Shown in pieces: positions 36,161-45,115 of a DNA stretch of 64,000 bases. Positions within the stretch are counted from its first letter, which is position 1, and each line of letters starts with the position of its first letter. The position numbers and the translations under genes were made by a program. The notes under the pieces were generated by a model that worked only from the letters and a program-made list of their open reading frames with translations, ran no database searches and was not told the origin of the DNA. Where the stretch lies: positions 744,001-808,000 of the forward strand of contig NZ_CP011047.1 in NCBI RefSeq assembly GCF_000982825.1, given 5' to 3'. This DNA is from Cronobacter sakazakii (GTDB lineage: Bacteria; Pseudomonadota; Gammaproteobacteria; Enterobacterales; Enterobacteriaceae).

Positions 36161-37701
36161 CCTGCCAGAAAGAACCGAAACGCCGGGTTGCCGGTTTCAT
36201 CGTGGCATTCGTAGCCGAGTTCGTTGAGCCGGGTTTCGAAACCCGGCTCATGCTCGCCGAGCTCAAAGGCAGCCAGCACACGACCATAGTCGGTACCATG
36301 GCTGCGGTAGTGGAACAGCGAAATGTTCCAGTGCGTACCGAGCGTGTGCAGAAAACGCAGCAGCGCGCCTGGCGCCTCCGGGAATTCAAAGCTATACAGC
36401 CGCTCGCGTAGCGGCCGCGAGGGGCGCCCGCCGACCATGTAGCGGACATGCAGCTTCGCCATTTCGTCATCCGAGAGATCCACCACGCCATAACCGTCGC
36501 GGGTGAGTTGCTCAATGATCTCATGCCGCTCTTCCATACCGCGGCTGATCCGCACACCGACAAAAATGCAGGCGTCTTTCGCGTCGGCAAAACGGTAGTT
36601 AAACTCCGTGACCGCACGTCCGCCCAGTAACTGGCAGAATTTCAGGAAGCTGCCTTTCTCCTCCGGGATCGTCACCGCCAGCAGCGCCTCGCGCTGTTCC
36701 CCAAGCTCACAACGTTCAGAGACATAGCGCAGCCCGTGGAAGTTCACGTTGGCACCGGAGAGCACATGCGCCAGACGCTCGCCGCGAATATCATGCTGCG
36801 CGACATACTTTTTCATACCCGCCAGCGCCAGCGCGCCGGAAGGCTCCGCTACTGCGCGGACATCTTCAAACAGATCCTTCATTGCCGCGCAGATAGCATC
36901 GCTATCGACGGTGATGATGTCGTCAAGATACTCCTGACACACACGGAACGTCTCGTCGCCGATGCGTTTCACCGCCACGCCTTCCGCGAAAAGCCCGACG
37001 CGCGGCAAATCAACTGGCTGGCCAGCCTCCAGCGCCGCTTTCAGGCAGGCGGAATCAGCCGCTTCGACGGCGATCACTTTGATCTGCGGCATGAGTTGTT
37101 TGATCAACACCGCGACGCCTGCCGCGAGACCGCCACCGCCGACCGGCACAAAGACGCGATCGATATGCGCATCCTGCTGGAGCAGCTCCAGCGCCAGCGT
37201 TCCCTGCCCGGCGATCACGGCCGGGTGATCGAACGGCGGCACATAAGTAAAGCCCTGCTGCTGCGAAAGGGAAATCGCATGGGCTTTCGCCTCGTCGAAA
37301 TTCGCCCCATGCAGTAATACTTCGCCGCCAAAGCCGCGTACCGCATCCACTTTGATATCCGCCGTGGTGACCGGCATGACGATGAGCGATTTAATACCCA
37401 GACGCGACGCCGAAAGCGCTACGCCCTGCGCATGGTTGCCCGCAGAAGCGGTAATCACGCCACGCGCTTTCTGCTCGCCGGTGAGATTCGCCATCATGGC
37501 GTAAGCGCCGCGCAGCTTAAAGCTGTGCACCGGTTGACGGTCTTCGCGCTTCACCAGCACCACGTTATTTAACCGTGCCGACAGCTTCTCCATCTTTTGC
37601 AGCGGCGTGACCTGCGCCACTTCATAGACCGGAGAGCGCAGCACAGCGCGCAGATATTCCGCCCCGCAGGGGGCGGCAGAAAGGGGTTGCGACTCGGCCA
37701 T
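36157..37701 (-). CDS. ilvA: Threonine deaminase, biosynthetic
   Basis: PLP enzyme that turns threonine into 2-oxobutanoate, the committed step to isoleucine, inhibited by isoleucine. The ATG at 37701 gives 514 residues as in E. coli; another ATG three bases before is equally placed. The PLP lysine is Lys62 in HSFKLRGAY. Two C-terminal ACT-like regulatory repeats begin near residue 340 (EQREALLAVTIPEEKGSF and RERLYSFEFPEAPGAL). It starts at the ilvD stop. Confidence 0.98.
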   Translation of the reverse strand: MAESQPLSAAPCGAEYLRAVLRSPVYEVAQVTPLQKMEKLSARLNNVVLVKREDRQPVHSFKLRGAYAMMANLTGEQKARGVITASAGNHAQGVALSASRLGIKSLIVMPVTTADIKVDAVRGFGGEVLLHGANFDEAKAHAISLSQQQGFTYVPPFDHPAVIAGQGTLALELLQQDAHIDRVFVPVGGGGLAAGVAVLIKQLMPQIKVIAVEAADSACLKAALEAGQPVDLPRVGLFAEGVAVKRIGDETFRVCQEYLDDIITVDSDAICAAMKDLFEDVRAVAEPSGALALAGMKKYVAQHDIRGERLAHVLSGANVNFHGLRYVSERCELGEQREALLAVTIPEEKGSFLKFCQLLGGRAVTEFNYRFADAKDACIFVGVRISRGMEERHEIIEQLTRDGYGVVDLSDDEMAKLHVRYMVGGRPSRPLRERLYSFEFPEAPGALLRFLHTLGTHWNISLFHYRSHGTDYGRVLAAFELGEHEPGFETRLNELGYECHDETGNPAFRFFLAG

Positions 37702-37703
37702 CA

Positions 37704-39554
37704 TCAGCCTCCCAGCTTCGATTTATCGCGTACCGCGCCTTTATCGGCACTCGTGGCAAGACTTGCGTAAGCGCGCAGCGCGAAGGAAACCTGACGCTCA
37801 CGGTTACGCGGCGTCCAGGCATCTGCGCCCCGGGCCTCTTGCGCTTCACGACGCGCGGCAAGCTCTTGATCGCTCACTTCAAGCTGAATGCCACGATTCG
37901 GGATATCAATCGCAATCATATCGCCGTCTTCAATCAGCGCGATGTTGCCGCCGCTCGCGGCCTCTGGCGAGACGTGACCGATAGAAAGCCCGGACGTACC
38001 GCCAGAGAAGCGGCCATCCGTGATAAGCGCACAGGCTTTACCGAGGCCCATCGATTTCAGGAAGCTGGTCGGGTAGAGCATCTCCTGCATACCCGGCCCG
38101 CCTTTCGGCCCTTCGTAGCGGATCACCACGACATCGCCCGCGACAACTTTACCGCCGAGGATGGCTTCTACTGCATCGTCCTGGCTTTCATAGACTTTCG
38201 CCGGGCCGCGGAATACCAGGCTGCCTTCATCAACACCCGCCGTTTTTACGATGCAGCCATTTTCCGCGAAGTTGCCATACAGAACGGCAAGGCCGCCATC
38301 CTGGCTGTAAGCGTGTTCCAGTGAGCGGATGCAACCGTCCTGACGGTCATCGTCCAGCGAATCCCAGCGGCAGGATTGCGAAAACGCCTGCGTGGTGCGA
38401 ATGCCTGCCGGGCCTGCACGGTACATCTCTTTTACCGCGCTATCCTGTGTGAGCATGACGTCGTACTGCTCAAGCGTCTGCGAAAGCGTCAGGCCCAGCA
38501 CGTTATTCACGTCACGGTTCAGAAGACCGGCGCGGTCCAGTTCGCCGAGAATGCCGATAACCCCGCCCGCACGGTGAACATCTTCCATATGGTATTTCTG
38601 CGTGCTGGGCGCGACTTTGCACAGCTGAGGTACTTTGCGGGAGAGACGGTCGATATCGCTCATCGTGAAGTCGATTTCCGCCTCTTGTGCCGCCGCCAGC
38701 AGATGCAGAACGGTATTGGTGGAACCGCCCATCGCGATATCAAGCGTCATGGCGTTTTCAAACGCCGCTTTGCTCGCGATATTACGCGGCAACACGCTGG
38801 CGTCGTCCTGCTCGTAATAGCGTTTGGTGAGCGAAACGATACGTTTACCCGCGTTGATGAAGAGCTCTTTGCGATCAGCATGGGTCGCCAGCAGCGAGCC
38901 GTTGCCCGGCTGCGACAGACCCAGCGCTTCGGTCAGGCAGTTCATGGAGTTAGCGGTGAACATACCGGAGCAGGAACCGCAGGTTGGGCAGGCGGAACGT
39001 TCTACCTGATCGCTCTGCTCATCGCTGACGTTCGGGTTCGCGCCCTGGATCATCGCATCGACCAGATCGAGTTTGATTATCTGATCGGAAAGTTTGGTTT
39101 TACCGGCTTCCATCGGACCGCCGGAGACAAAGATCACCGGAATGTTCAGACGCAGGGAGGCCATCAGCATCCCTGGGGTAATTTTGTCGCAGTTGGAGAT
39201 ACACACCATGGCGTCCGCACAGTGGGCGTTCACCATATATTCAACGGAGTCGGCAATCAGCTCGCGAGACGGCAGTGAATAGAGCATGCCGCCATGTCCC
39301 ATGGCGATACCGTCATCCACCGCGATGGTATTGAACTCCTTCGCCACACCGCCAGCCGCCTCGATTTGCTCCGCAACCAGTTTGCCCAGATCGCGCAGAT
39401 GCACATGGCCCGGTACAAACTGAGTAAAGGAGTTCACAACCGCGATAATTGGCTTGCCGAAATCGGCATCGGTCATTCCCGTGGCGCGCCATAAGGCGCG
39501 GGCACCCGCCATATTGCGGCCGTGCGTGGTGGTGGCAGAACGGTACTTAGGCAT
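37704..39554 (-). CDS. ilvD: Dihydroxy-acid dehydratase
   Basis: Iron-sulfur dehydratase, third step common to valine and isoleucine synthesis. The start at 39554 (MPKYRSATTTHGRNMAGARA) gives 616 residues as in E. coli; a longer frame to 39716 is rejected. The cluster cysteines are in CISNCDKI and CPTCGSCSGMF, and the C-terminal DGRFSGGTSG is the phosphate-like loop of the IlvD/Edd family. Confidence 0.99.
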   Translation of the reverse strand: MPKYRSATTTHGRNMAGARALWRATGMTDADFGKPIIAVVNSFTQFVPGHVHLRDLGKLVAEQIEAAGGVAKEFNTIAVDDGIAMGHGGMLYSLPSRELIADSVEYMVNAHCADAMVCISNCDKITPGMLMASLRLNIPVIFVSGGPMEAGKTKLSDQIIKLDLVDAMIQGANPNVSDEQSDQVERSACPTCGSCSGMFTANSMNCLTEALGLSQPGNGSLLATHADRKELFINAGKRIVSLTKRYYEQDDASVLPRNIASKAAFENAMTLDIAMGGSTNTVLHLLAAAQEAEIDFTMSDIDRLSRKVPQLCKVAPSTQKYHMEDVHRAGGVIGILGELDRAGLLNRDVNNVLGLTLSQTLEQYDVMLTQDSAVKEMYRAGPAGIRTTQAFSQSCRWDSLDDDRQDGCIRSLEHAYSQDGGLAVLYGNFAENGCIVKTAGVDEGSLVFRGPAKVYESQDDAVEAILGGKVVAGDVVVIRYEGPKGGPGMQEMLYPTSFLKSMGLGKACALITDGRFSGGTSGLSIGHVSPEAASGGNIALIEDGDMIAIDIPNRGIQLEVSDQELAARREAQEARGADAWTPRNRERQVSFALRAYASLATSADKGAVRDKSKLGG

Positions 39555-39618
39555 GCTTTTCACTCCAGTCTCTACAAAAGCCGGGCGGCTCAGGCCGCCC
39601 GTGCAGGTGTTATTGTGT

Positions 39619-40548
39619 TTACGGGTTAACCTGGTCCAGCCAGCCCCATTTATCTTCTGTCTCGCCGGTGAACAGGCCAAAGAATGCCTGCTGAACGCGT
39701 TTGGTGACCGGACCACAGCGGCCTTCGCCTACCTGAATACCGTCTACGCTGCGCACCGGTGTAATTTCCGCCGCCGTACCGGACATAAACACTTCATCCG
39801 CCAGGTATAGGGATTCACGGGAAAGCACCTGCTCACGGACTTCGATGCCCATATCTTTGGCAAGCTTGATGATGGCGTCACGGGTAATGCCTGGCAGCGC
39901 GGAAGACGTAAACGGCGGGGTGTAAATGACGCCATCTTTCACTTCAAACAGGTTTTCGCCTGCGCCTTCTGAGATATAGCCGTGAACGTCCAGCGCGATA
40001 CCTTCCTGATAACCGTGACGACGCGCTTCGCTGCCAACCAACAGAGAGGAAAGGTAGTTACCGCCCGCTTTGGCGGCTGTTGGAATGGTATTAGGTGCCG
40101 CGCGGTTCCAGGAAGAGACCATCGCGTCGATGCCCTGATCCAGCGCTTCCGCACCTAAATACGCGCCCCACGGGAACGCAGCGATGATGACGTCTGTCTT
40201 GTAGCCCTCAGGCGGGTTAACACCCATACCGACATCGCCAACGAACACCAGCGGGCGGATGTACGCGCTGGTGAGTTTGTTTTCGCGAATGACCTGACGG
40301 CAGGCTTCCATTAACTCATCAACAGACTGGCTAACCGGGAAGCGGTAAATCTTGGCGGAATCACGCAGGCGCTGCATATGTTCACGATGGCGGAATACCA
40401 CCGGCCCTGTGTGCGAGTCGTAGCAGCGGATCCCTTCAAAGACTGATGTACCGTAGTGCAACGCATGAGACATGACGTGAACTTTCGCCTCGCCCCAGGG
40501 AACCATCTCGCCGTTGAACCAAATGTAATCAGCTTTTTTCGTCGTCAT
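39619..40548 (-). CDS. ilvE: Branched-chain amino acid aminotransferase
   Basis: PLP class IV transaminase, last step to Leu, Ile and Val. The start at 40548 (MTTKKADYIWFNGEMVPWG) gives 309 residues as in E. coli. The PLP lysine is Lys160 in TAAKAGGNYLSS; EGAGENLFEVKDG and MSGTAAEITPVRS are conserved family motifs. It sits 20 bases after ilvM in the ilv operon. Confidence 0.99.
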   Translation of the reverse strand: MTTKKADYIWFNGEMVPWGEAKVHVMSHALHYGTSVFEGIRCYDSHTGPVVFRHREHMQRLRDSAKIYRFPVSQSVDELMEACRQVIRENKLTSAYIRPLVFVGDVGMGVNPPEGYKTDVIIAAFPWGAYLGAEALDQGIDAMVSSWNRAAPNTIPTAAKAGGNYLSSLLVGSEARRHGYQEGIALDVHGYISEGAGENLFEVKDGVIYTPPFTSSALPGITRDAIIKLAKDMGIEVREQVLSRESLYLADEVFMSGTAAEITPVRSVDGIQVGEGRCGPVTKRVQQAFFGLFTGETEDKWGWLDQVNP

Positions 40549-40568
40549 TTTTCTTCTTCCTTTTGCGC

Positions 40569-40826
40569 TCAGGCGCGGATTTGTTGTGATGTGGGTTGCT
40601 GGATCTCGACGCATGCGACATCGACCAGTTTGCTTAGCTGACTAAACAGTAATTCGACTGGGCGAGGGCTGGCAACGGTCAGCTCAATATTTATATTTTC
40701 CGCATTAGCGCCGGTCGCCATATTCATGGCGCAAATTTGAAAACCACGGTGACGCACCACGCGCAACACACGTTCCAGGGTTTCCGGGCGAAAGCGAGCC
40801 TGTACGGCGAGTTGATGTTGCATCAT
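40569..40826 (-). CDS. ilvM: Acetolactate synthase II small subunit
   Basis: The 85-residue ACT-domain regulatory subunit partners IlvG. The core RPETLERVLRVVRHRGF and NINIELTVASPRPVELLF is intact. It overlaps the ilvG stop by four bases (ATGA), as expected for subunits made in fixed ratio. Confidence 0.97.
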   Translation of the reverse strand: MMQHQLAVQARFRPETLERVLRVVRHRGFQICAMNMATGANAENINIELTVASPRPVELLFSQLSKLVDVACVEIQQPTSQQIRA

Positions 40827-42469
40827 GATATTTTCTCCAGCATTTGTGAGTTGCTGGCGCCAGGAGGCACCAGAGGCCAGACGTTTTCAGCTTCATCGAT
40901 TGAAACGTGCAGCAAGTAGGGACCTTCGCTGTTGAACATGGTCTCCAGCGCGGCTGCCACCTGGTCTTTACGAGTGATGCGCTGACCGGCAATACCAAAG
41001 GCGCTGGCCAGCGTCAAAAAATCAGGGTTATCAGACAGATTTGTTTCGCTGTACCGCTCTGAGAAGAAAAGCTGCTGCCACTGGCGCACCATGCCCAGAC
41101 GCTGGTTATCCAGCAGAACGATTTTGAGCGGCAGTTGCTTGCGTTTCACGGTGCCCAGCTCCTGAATATTCATCATGAAGGAGCCGTCACCGGTTACACA
41201 GATAACGGTATCGCCAGGGCGAGCCACCTGCGCGCCGACAGCGGCTGGCAGGCCAAACCCCATGGTGCCGAGACCGCTGGAAGTGATGAAGTTTTCGGGG
41301 CGGCTGAAGCGCATGTGCTGCGCCGCCCACATTTGATGCTGGCCTACATCGGTGGTCACCACGCTGTTTACCGGCTTGCGGTCCGAGAGCTGCTTTAACA
41401 ACAGCGGGGCGAAAATGCTCTCACCCGGATGATCGTAACGCCAGTCATGTTCGCGTCGCAGCGCGGCGACGCGCTCACGCCAAGCGTCGATAGCCATCGG
41501 GCGTTGCAGCGCGGGTAATAATGCATTGAGGTCACCTTGCAGCCCTACGTGCGCCTGACGCAGCTTATTCAGTTCCGCCGGATCGATATCCATATGGATA
41601 ACTTTGGCGTGGGGAGCAAAAGTATTGAGCTTGCCGGTGACGCGATCGTCAAAGCGTGCGCCAACCGCTATCAGCAAATCGCACTCCTGCACCGCCAGGT
41701 TCGCGGCTTTAGTACCGTGCATACCCAGCATGCCGACATACCACGGATAGCTCGCTTCTACAGCGCCAAGCCCTTTCAGCGTGACCGCGCAAGGGATTTG
41801 CGTTTGCGCCATAAATTCACGCACCGCAGGCACCGCCTGCGCCATGCCGACGCCACCGCCGACATAGAGCATGGGCTTTTCAGCCTGGCTCAGCAATGCA
41901 CGAGCCTGCTCAAGCTCCGCCTGCGGTACGGCAAACGTGTCTTCAACACTGGAAAGCCACGGCTCAAGCTCACCGCTTGCCAGCTGAATATCTTTAGGAA
42001 TATCGATCAGTACCGGGCCTGGCCGCCCCGAATTCGCCAGATGAAAAGCCTGGGACATGATTTCTGGCAGCTCGTCCAGAGACGTTACGAGGAAGCTGTG
42101 TTTGGTGCAGGCAAGCGACAGACCGAGTACGTCAACTTCCTGAAAGGCATCGGTACCGATAAGCGGCGCTGCGACCTGGCCGGTGATAGCCACAACGGGA
42201 ACCGAATCCAGCAGCGCATCCGCAAGGCCTGTTATCAGGTTGGTCGCGCCCGGGCCGGAAGTAGCAATACATACGCCGGTTTTACCGGTGGCCCGCGCAT
42301 AACCGATGGCCGCCATTGCTGCGCCCTGCTCATGCCGACACAGTAGGTGTTCCACGCCGCCGTCGTATAACGCATCATAAACCGGCATTATCGCCCCGCC
42401 CGGATAGCCAAATACGGTATCCACTCCCTGAGCTCGCAAAGCATGTACCACCCACTGCGCACCATTCAT
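40823..42469 (-). CDS. ilvG: Acetolactate synthase II large subunit (intact)
   Basis: ThDP- and FAD-dependent synthase that joins two pyruvates, or pyruvate and 2-oxobutanoate; the valine-resistant isozyme. The 548 residues are uninterrupted, unlike E. coli K-12, where ilvG is frameshifted. The catalytic glutamate is Glu47 in CRHEQGAAMAA, and the ThDP/Mg motif is TGDGSFMMNIQELGTV. It starts two bases after the short ilvX frame. Confidence 0.98.
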   Translation of the reverse strand: MNGAQWVVHALRAQGVDTVFGYPGGAIMPVYDALYDGGVEHLLCRHEQGAAMAAIGYARATGKTGVCIATSGPGATNLITGLADALLDSVPVVAITGQVAAPLIGTDAFQEVDVLGLSLACTKHSFLVTSLDELPEIMSQAFHLANSGRPGPVLIDIPKDIQLASGELEPWLSSVEDTFAVPQAELEQARALLSQAEKPMLYVGGGVGMAQAVPAVREFMAQTQIPCAVTLKGLGAVEASYPWYVGMLGMHGTKAANLAVQECDLLIAVGARFDDRVTGKLNTFAPHAKVIHMDIDPAELNKLRQAHVGLQGDLNALLPALQRPMAIDAWRERVAALRREHDWRYDHPGESIFAPLLLKQLSDRKPVNSVVTTDVGQHQMWAAQHMRFSRPENFITSSGLGTMGFGLPAAVGAQVARPGDTVICVTGDGSFMMNIQELGTVKRKQLPLKIVLLDNQRLGMVRQWQQLFFSERYSETNLSDNPDFLTLASAFGIAGQRITRKDQVAAALETMFNSEGPYLLHVSIDEAENVWPLVPPGASNSQMLEKIS

Positions 42470-42471
42470 AG

Positions 42472-42522
42472 TTAGTTCCCCGCCTTACAATGCGGACAAC
42501 AGAATTTTATGCTACTACTCAT
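42472..42522 (-). CDS. ilvX: IlvX-like 16-residue peptide
   Basis: A 16-codon frame between the attenuator and ilvG reads MSSSIKFCCPHCKAGN. It has the same length, place and ends (M..S.KFC......GN) as E. coli IlvX. It stops two bases before the ilvG ATG, so its translation could feed ribosomes to ilvG, and the ilvG Shine-Dalgarno lies within it. Unlike the K-12 peptide as I recall it, this one has three cysteines in CCPHC. Function unknown. Confidence 0.65.
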   Translation of the reverse strand: MSSSIKFCCPHCKAGN

Positions 42523-42552
42523 TCTCTGTTCCTCGCTTAAGTTTTAGGTCAT

Positions 42553-42587
42553 AAAAAAACCCCCGGACCTTTCGGTGCGGGGGTTTT
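42553..42587 (-). terminator. Attenuator terminator of the ilv operon
   Basis: CCCCCG pairs with CGGGGG, with an extended inner stem around a TTTC loop, followed on the minus strand by a seven-T run. It lies between ilvL and ilvG, where transcription attenuation by branched-chain aminoacyl-tRNA levels acts in enterics. Confidence 0.95.
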
Positions 42588-42607
42588 CGATGATTCAGGC
42601 TTGATTT

Positions 42608-42706
42608 CTAAGCCTTTCTTCTTCCGAGTGCAGCCCCGCACGGTGGGTTAATAATCACCACCACGCTAATCACGACCAGGCTAATCACTAGTAGAAGGGT
42701 TGTCAT
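42608..42706 (-). CDS. ilvL: ilv operon leader peptide
   Basis: A 32-residue frame begins MTTLLLVISLVVISVVVIIN and has five Leu, six Val and four Ile codons, 15 of 32. Ribosome stalling at these codons when charged tRNA is scarce prevents formation of the attenuator hairpin just downstream. Too short for routine gene calling, but position and composition leave little doubt. Confidence 0.96.
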   Translation of the reverse strand: MTTLLLVISLVVISVVVIINPPCGAALGRRKA

Positions 42707-42748
42707 TTCTGTATGCACTTACGTCATTTTCGAAGGAATACCTAAAGA

Positions 42749-42776
42749 GTTATCACAGAGAACAAAGCTGTGACAA
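42749..42776 (-). promoter_or_regulatory. Probable promoter of ilvLXGMEDA
   Basis: On the minus strand, TTGTCA (42776-42771) and GATAAC (42754-42749) lie 16 bases apart, about 40 bases upstream of ilvL. The remaining 42777-43057 gap before comM is AT-rich, and I see no gene in it. Confidence 0.5.
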
Positions 42777-43057
42777 GAAATATTTATGACGTGACACTAC
42801 AATACATTCAGCAAATCTATTAAAACCCAGCGTAATCAACCGGTAACGCGCATTGAAAATTTTTCAGGATTTTTCGCCATCGCAATGATAAGCGCAATGC
42901 CTTTTCGAAGGGTGATTACGCTTTTGCGAGAAGTCTCGTGTAAATTGAGAATTTGCAATTTTTTACTCTAAAAGGTTGCTATCTGCACCGAAAAAACACG
43001 AAATTCAACTCGATATGGCACCTCATTCTGACGATGATTTTGCTCTCAGGAGGAGTT

Positions 43058-44578
43058 ATGTCGTTATCAGTTATTCATACCCGTGCTGCGCTTGGGGTTA
43101 AGGCGCCGCTCGTGACAGTTGAAGTACATATCAGCGCCGGGCTGCCCGGCCTGACTATTGTCGGCTTACCGGAAACCACCGTTAAAGAAGCCAGAGATCG
43201 CGTACGCAGCGCGCTTATCAATAGCGGTTATGAATTTCCGGCTAAAAAGGTAACCATCAATCTGGCACCGGCGGATCTACCTAAAGAAGGTGGGCGATAT
43301 GATTTACCTATCGCCATCGCGCTTCTGGCCGCCTCTGAGCAATTGAGCGCATCCCATCTTGGTGAATATGAATTTGTAGGTGAGCTGGCGCTTACAGGCG
43401 CGCTGAGAGGCGTTCCCGGCGCAATTTCAGCCGCCATTGAGGCTCTGGGTTGTAAAAGGAAAATTATCGTCGCGCATGATAATGGCCCTGAAGTAGGACT
43501 CATCAATAAAGAGGGTTGCCTTGTGGCTCAACATCTACAGGAGGTCTGCGCCTTCCTGGAAGGAAAAACACAGCTGGAATGCGCTGAGCCATCCGGCTTT
43601 AAATTCAGAGAGCCGGCGGGAGATCTGGGCGAGGTTATCGGTCAAACACAGGGAAAGCGCGCGCTTGAGTTAACCGCAGCGGGTGGGCATAACCTGCTTT
43701 TTATTGGGCCCCCTGGTACAGGTAAAACCATGCTTGCCAGCAGACTCAATGGGTTACTGCCGCCTCTGAGCGACCAGGAGGCGTTGGAGAGCGCTGCGAT
43801 ACTCAGCCTGGTCAACCCTGTCTCTTTACACCATCAATGGCGTCAGCGTCCATTCAGGGCCCCTCACCATAGCGCATCGCTTAACGCCATGGTGGGCGGA
43901 GGAGCAATTCCTGCGCCAGGAGAGATCTCACTTGCCCATAACGGCGTGCTTTTTCTGGATGAATTACCTGAGTTTGAACGTCGCGTACTGGATGCTTTAC
44001 GCGAGCCGATTGAATCAGGGCAAATCCATCTTTCACGAACCAGGGCGAAATTAACCTATCCCGCGCGTTTTCAGCTTATTGCTGCCATGAATCCTAGCCC
44101 GACAGGGCACTACAAAGGCAATCACAATCGCTGCTCACCGGAACAAACGCTGCGCTATCTTGGACGGCTTTCCGGGCCATTTCTAGACAGGTTTGATCTC
44201 TCCCTTGAAATCCCGCTTCCCCCGCCGGGTATGCTTAGTCAGGCAGGACAGACCGGTGAAAGCAGCGCGCAAGTAAGGGAACGAGTCATTGTTAGCAGAG
44301 AGCGTCAGTTTGCACGTCAGGGAAAACTCAACGCCATGTTGGATAACCGGGAAATACGTCAGTTTTGTGTGCTTAGTCCGGAGGACGCGCAGTGGCTGGA
44401 GGCAGCATTAATCAAACTGGGGTTGTCGGTTCGCGCCTGGCAGCGTTTACTTAAAGTGGCACGCACAATTGCAGATTGTGAACAGAAACAAAGGATTAGT
44501 CGTGAGCATCTTCAGGAGGCACTGAGCTATCGTGCAATAGACAGGATGCTGGCCCATTTACAGAACATGATGGCGTAG
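43058..44578 (+). CDS. comM: Mg-chelatase-like AAA+ ATPase, ComM/YifB family
   Basis: In Vibrio, ComM is a hexameric helicase that promotes branch migration during natural transformation; the enteric orthologue YifB is uncharacterised in most species. The ATG at 43058, after AGGAG, gives 506 residues as in E. coli. An N-terminal Lon-like ChlI domain (about 20-140) precedes the AAA+ domain with Walker A GPPGTGKT at 217-224 and Walker B GVLFLDELPEF; a C-terminal Mg-chelatase domain follows. Encoded divergently from ilvL. Confidence 0.94.
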   Translation: MSLSVIHTRAALGVKAPLVTVEVHISAGLPGLTIVGLPETTVKEARDRVRSALINSGYEFPAKKVTINLAPADLPKEGGRYDLPIAIALLAASEQLSASHLGEYEFVGELALTGALRGVPGAISAAIEALGCKRKIIVAHDNGPEVGLINKEGCLVAQHLQEVCAFLEGKTQLECAEPSGFKFREPAGDLGEVIGQTQGKRALELTAAGGHNLLFIGPPGTGKTMLASRLNGLLPPLSDQEALESAAILSLVNPVSLHHQWRQRPFRAPHHSASLNAMVGGGAIPAPGEISLAHNGVLFLDELPEFERRVLDALREPIESGQIHLSRTRAKLTYPARFQLIAAMNPSPTGHYKGNHNRCSPEQTLRYLGRLSGPFLDRFDLSLEIPLPPPGMLSQAGQTGESSAQVRERVIVSRERQFARQGKLNAMLDNREIRQFCVLSPEDAQWLEAALIKLGLSVRAWQRLLKVARTIADCEQKQRISREHLQEALSYRAIDRMLAHLQNMMA

Positions 44579-44622
44579 CGCTCATGAAAACTTTCAGCAC
44601 ACCCCACGCAGACAGCAAGCGA

Positions 44623-44651
44623 TACATAAAACAATGGGGCTTACGCCCCAT
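44623..44651 (-). terminator. Terminator of maoP
   Basis: A 7-bp stem ATGGGGC/GCCCCAT with a four-base loop is followed by TTGTTTTATG on the minus strand, 7 bases after the maoP stop and between convergent genes. Confidence 0.75.
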
Positions 44652-44657
44652 GAGTAA

Positions 44658-44996
44658 TTAGTCATCCGTTTCCACGAAATCATCCATCCCTTCCATTTGC
44701 GGCTTGCCGCCGGACAGGGTATGAAAACGCTTGGGACGTTTGATGCGGGTCATGTATTTAGACCACACGCGTTCTGCTTCAGTAGCAGGTTCGCGAATAC
44801 CGCGACAGACTTCAACAAACTGTTTTTCTTCAGCAGTCACAGGCTCACGCTTGCCGAGATCCAGTTCATTAAAGGCATAGCCGTGACGCTCAAGCAGCTG
44901 TGCTTCTTTAATGGTGAAATCGCCATGGCGAGAGAACCCGCGCGGATAATATTTGTTGTCGAAAAATCGATTAGTCGTCGTAAAGCTTTCCGCCAT
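44658..44996 (-). CDS. maoP: Macrodomain Ori protein MaoP (YifE)
   Basis: The 112-residue protein matches E. coli YifE, renamed MaoP, which with the maoS site organises the Ori macrodomain and limits mobility of the region. It starts MAESFTTTNRFFDNKYYPRG and has no membrane segment. A 17-base candidate maoS site lies 36 bases upstream. It diverges from hdfR. Confidence 0.93.
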   Translation of the reverse strand: MAESFTTTNRFFDNKYYPRGFSRHGDFTIKEAQLLERHGYAFNELDLGKREPVTAEEKQFVEVCRGIREPATEAERVWSKYMTRIKRPKRFHTLSGGKPQMEGMDDFVETDD

Positions 44997-45031
44997 CCTA
45001 CACGCTCCTAATTCTCTTGGCCGAGCTATTT

Positions 45032-45048
45032 ATGGCGCGGAGTATTAG
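45032..45048 (-). promoter_or_regulatory. Putative maoS site
   Basis: The minus strand reads CTAATACTCCGCGCCAT between maoP and hdfR. It has the length and place of the 17-bp maoS site of E. coli and resembles it closely from memory. It also falls where the maoP promoter would be. Assignment rests on recall and position. Confidence 0.55.
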
Positions 45049-45115
45049 TTACGCTTGACAGAGTGTAAAACAAAACATTTAAATCATTACGACAAATTTT
45101 TTTGTGGAGAAGGAT

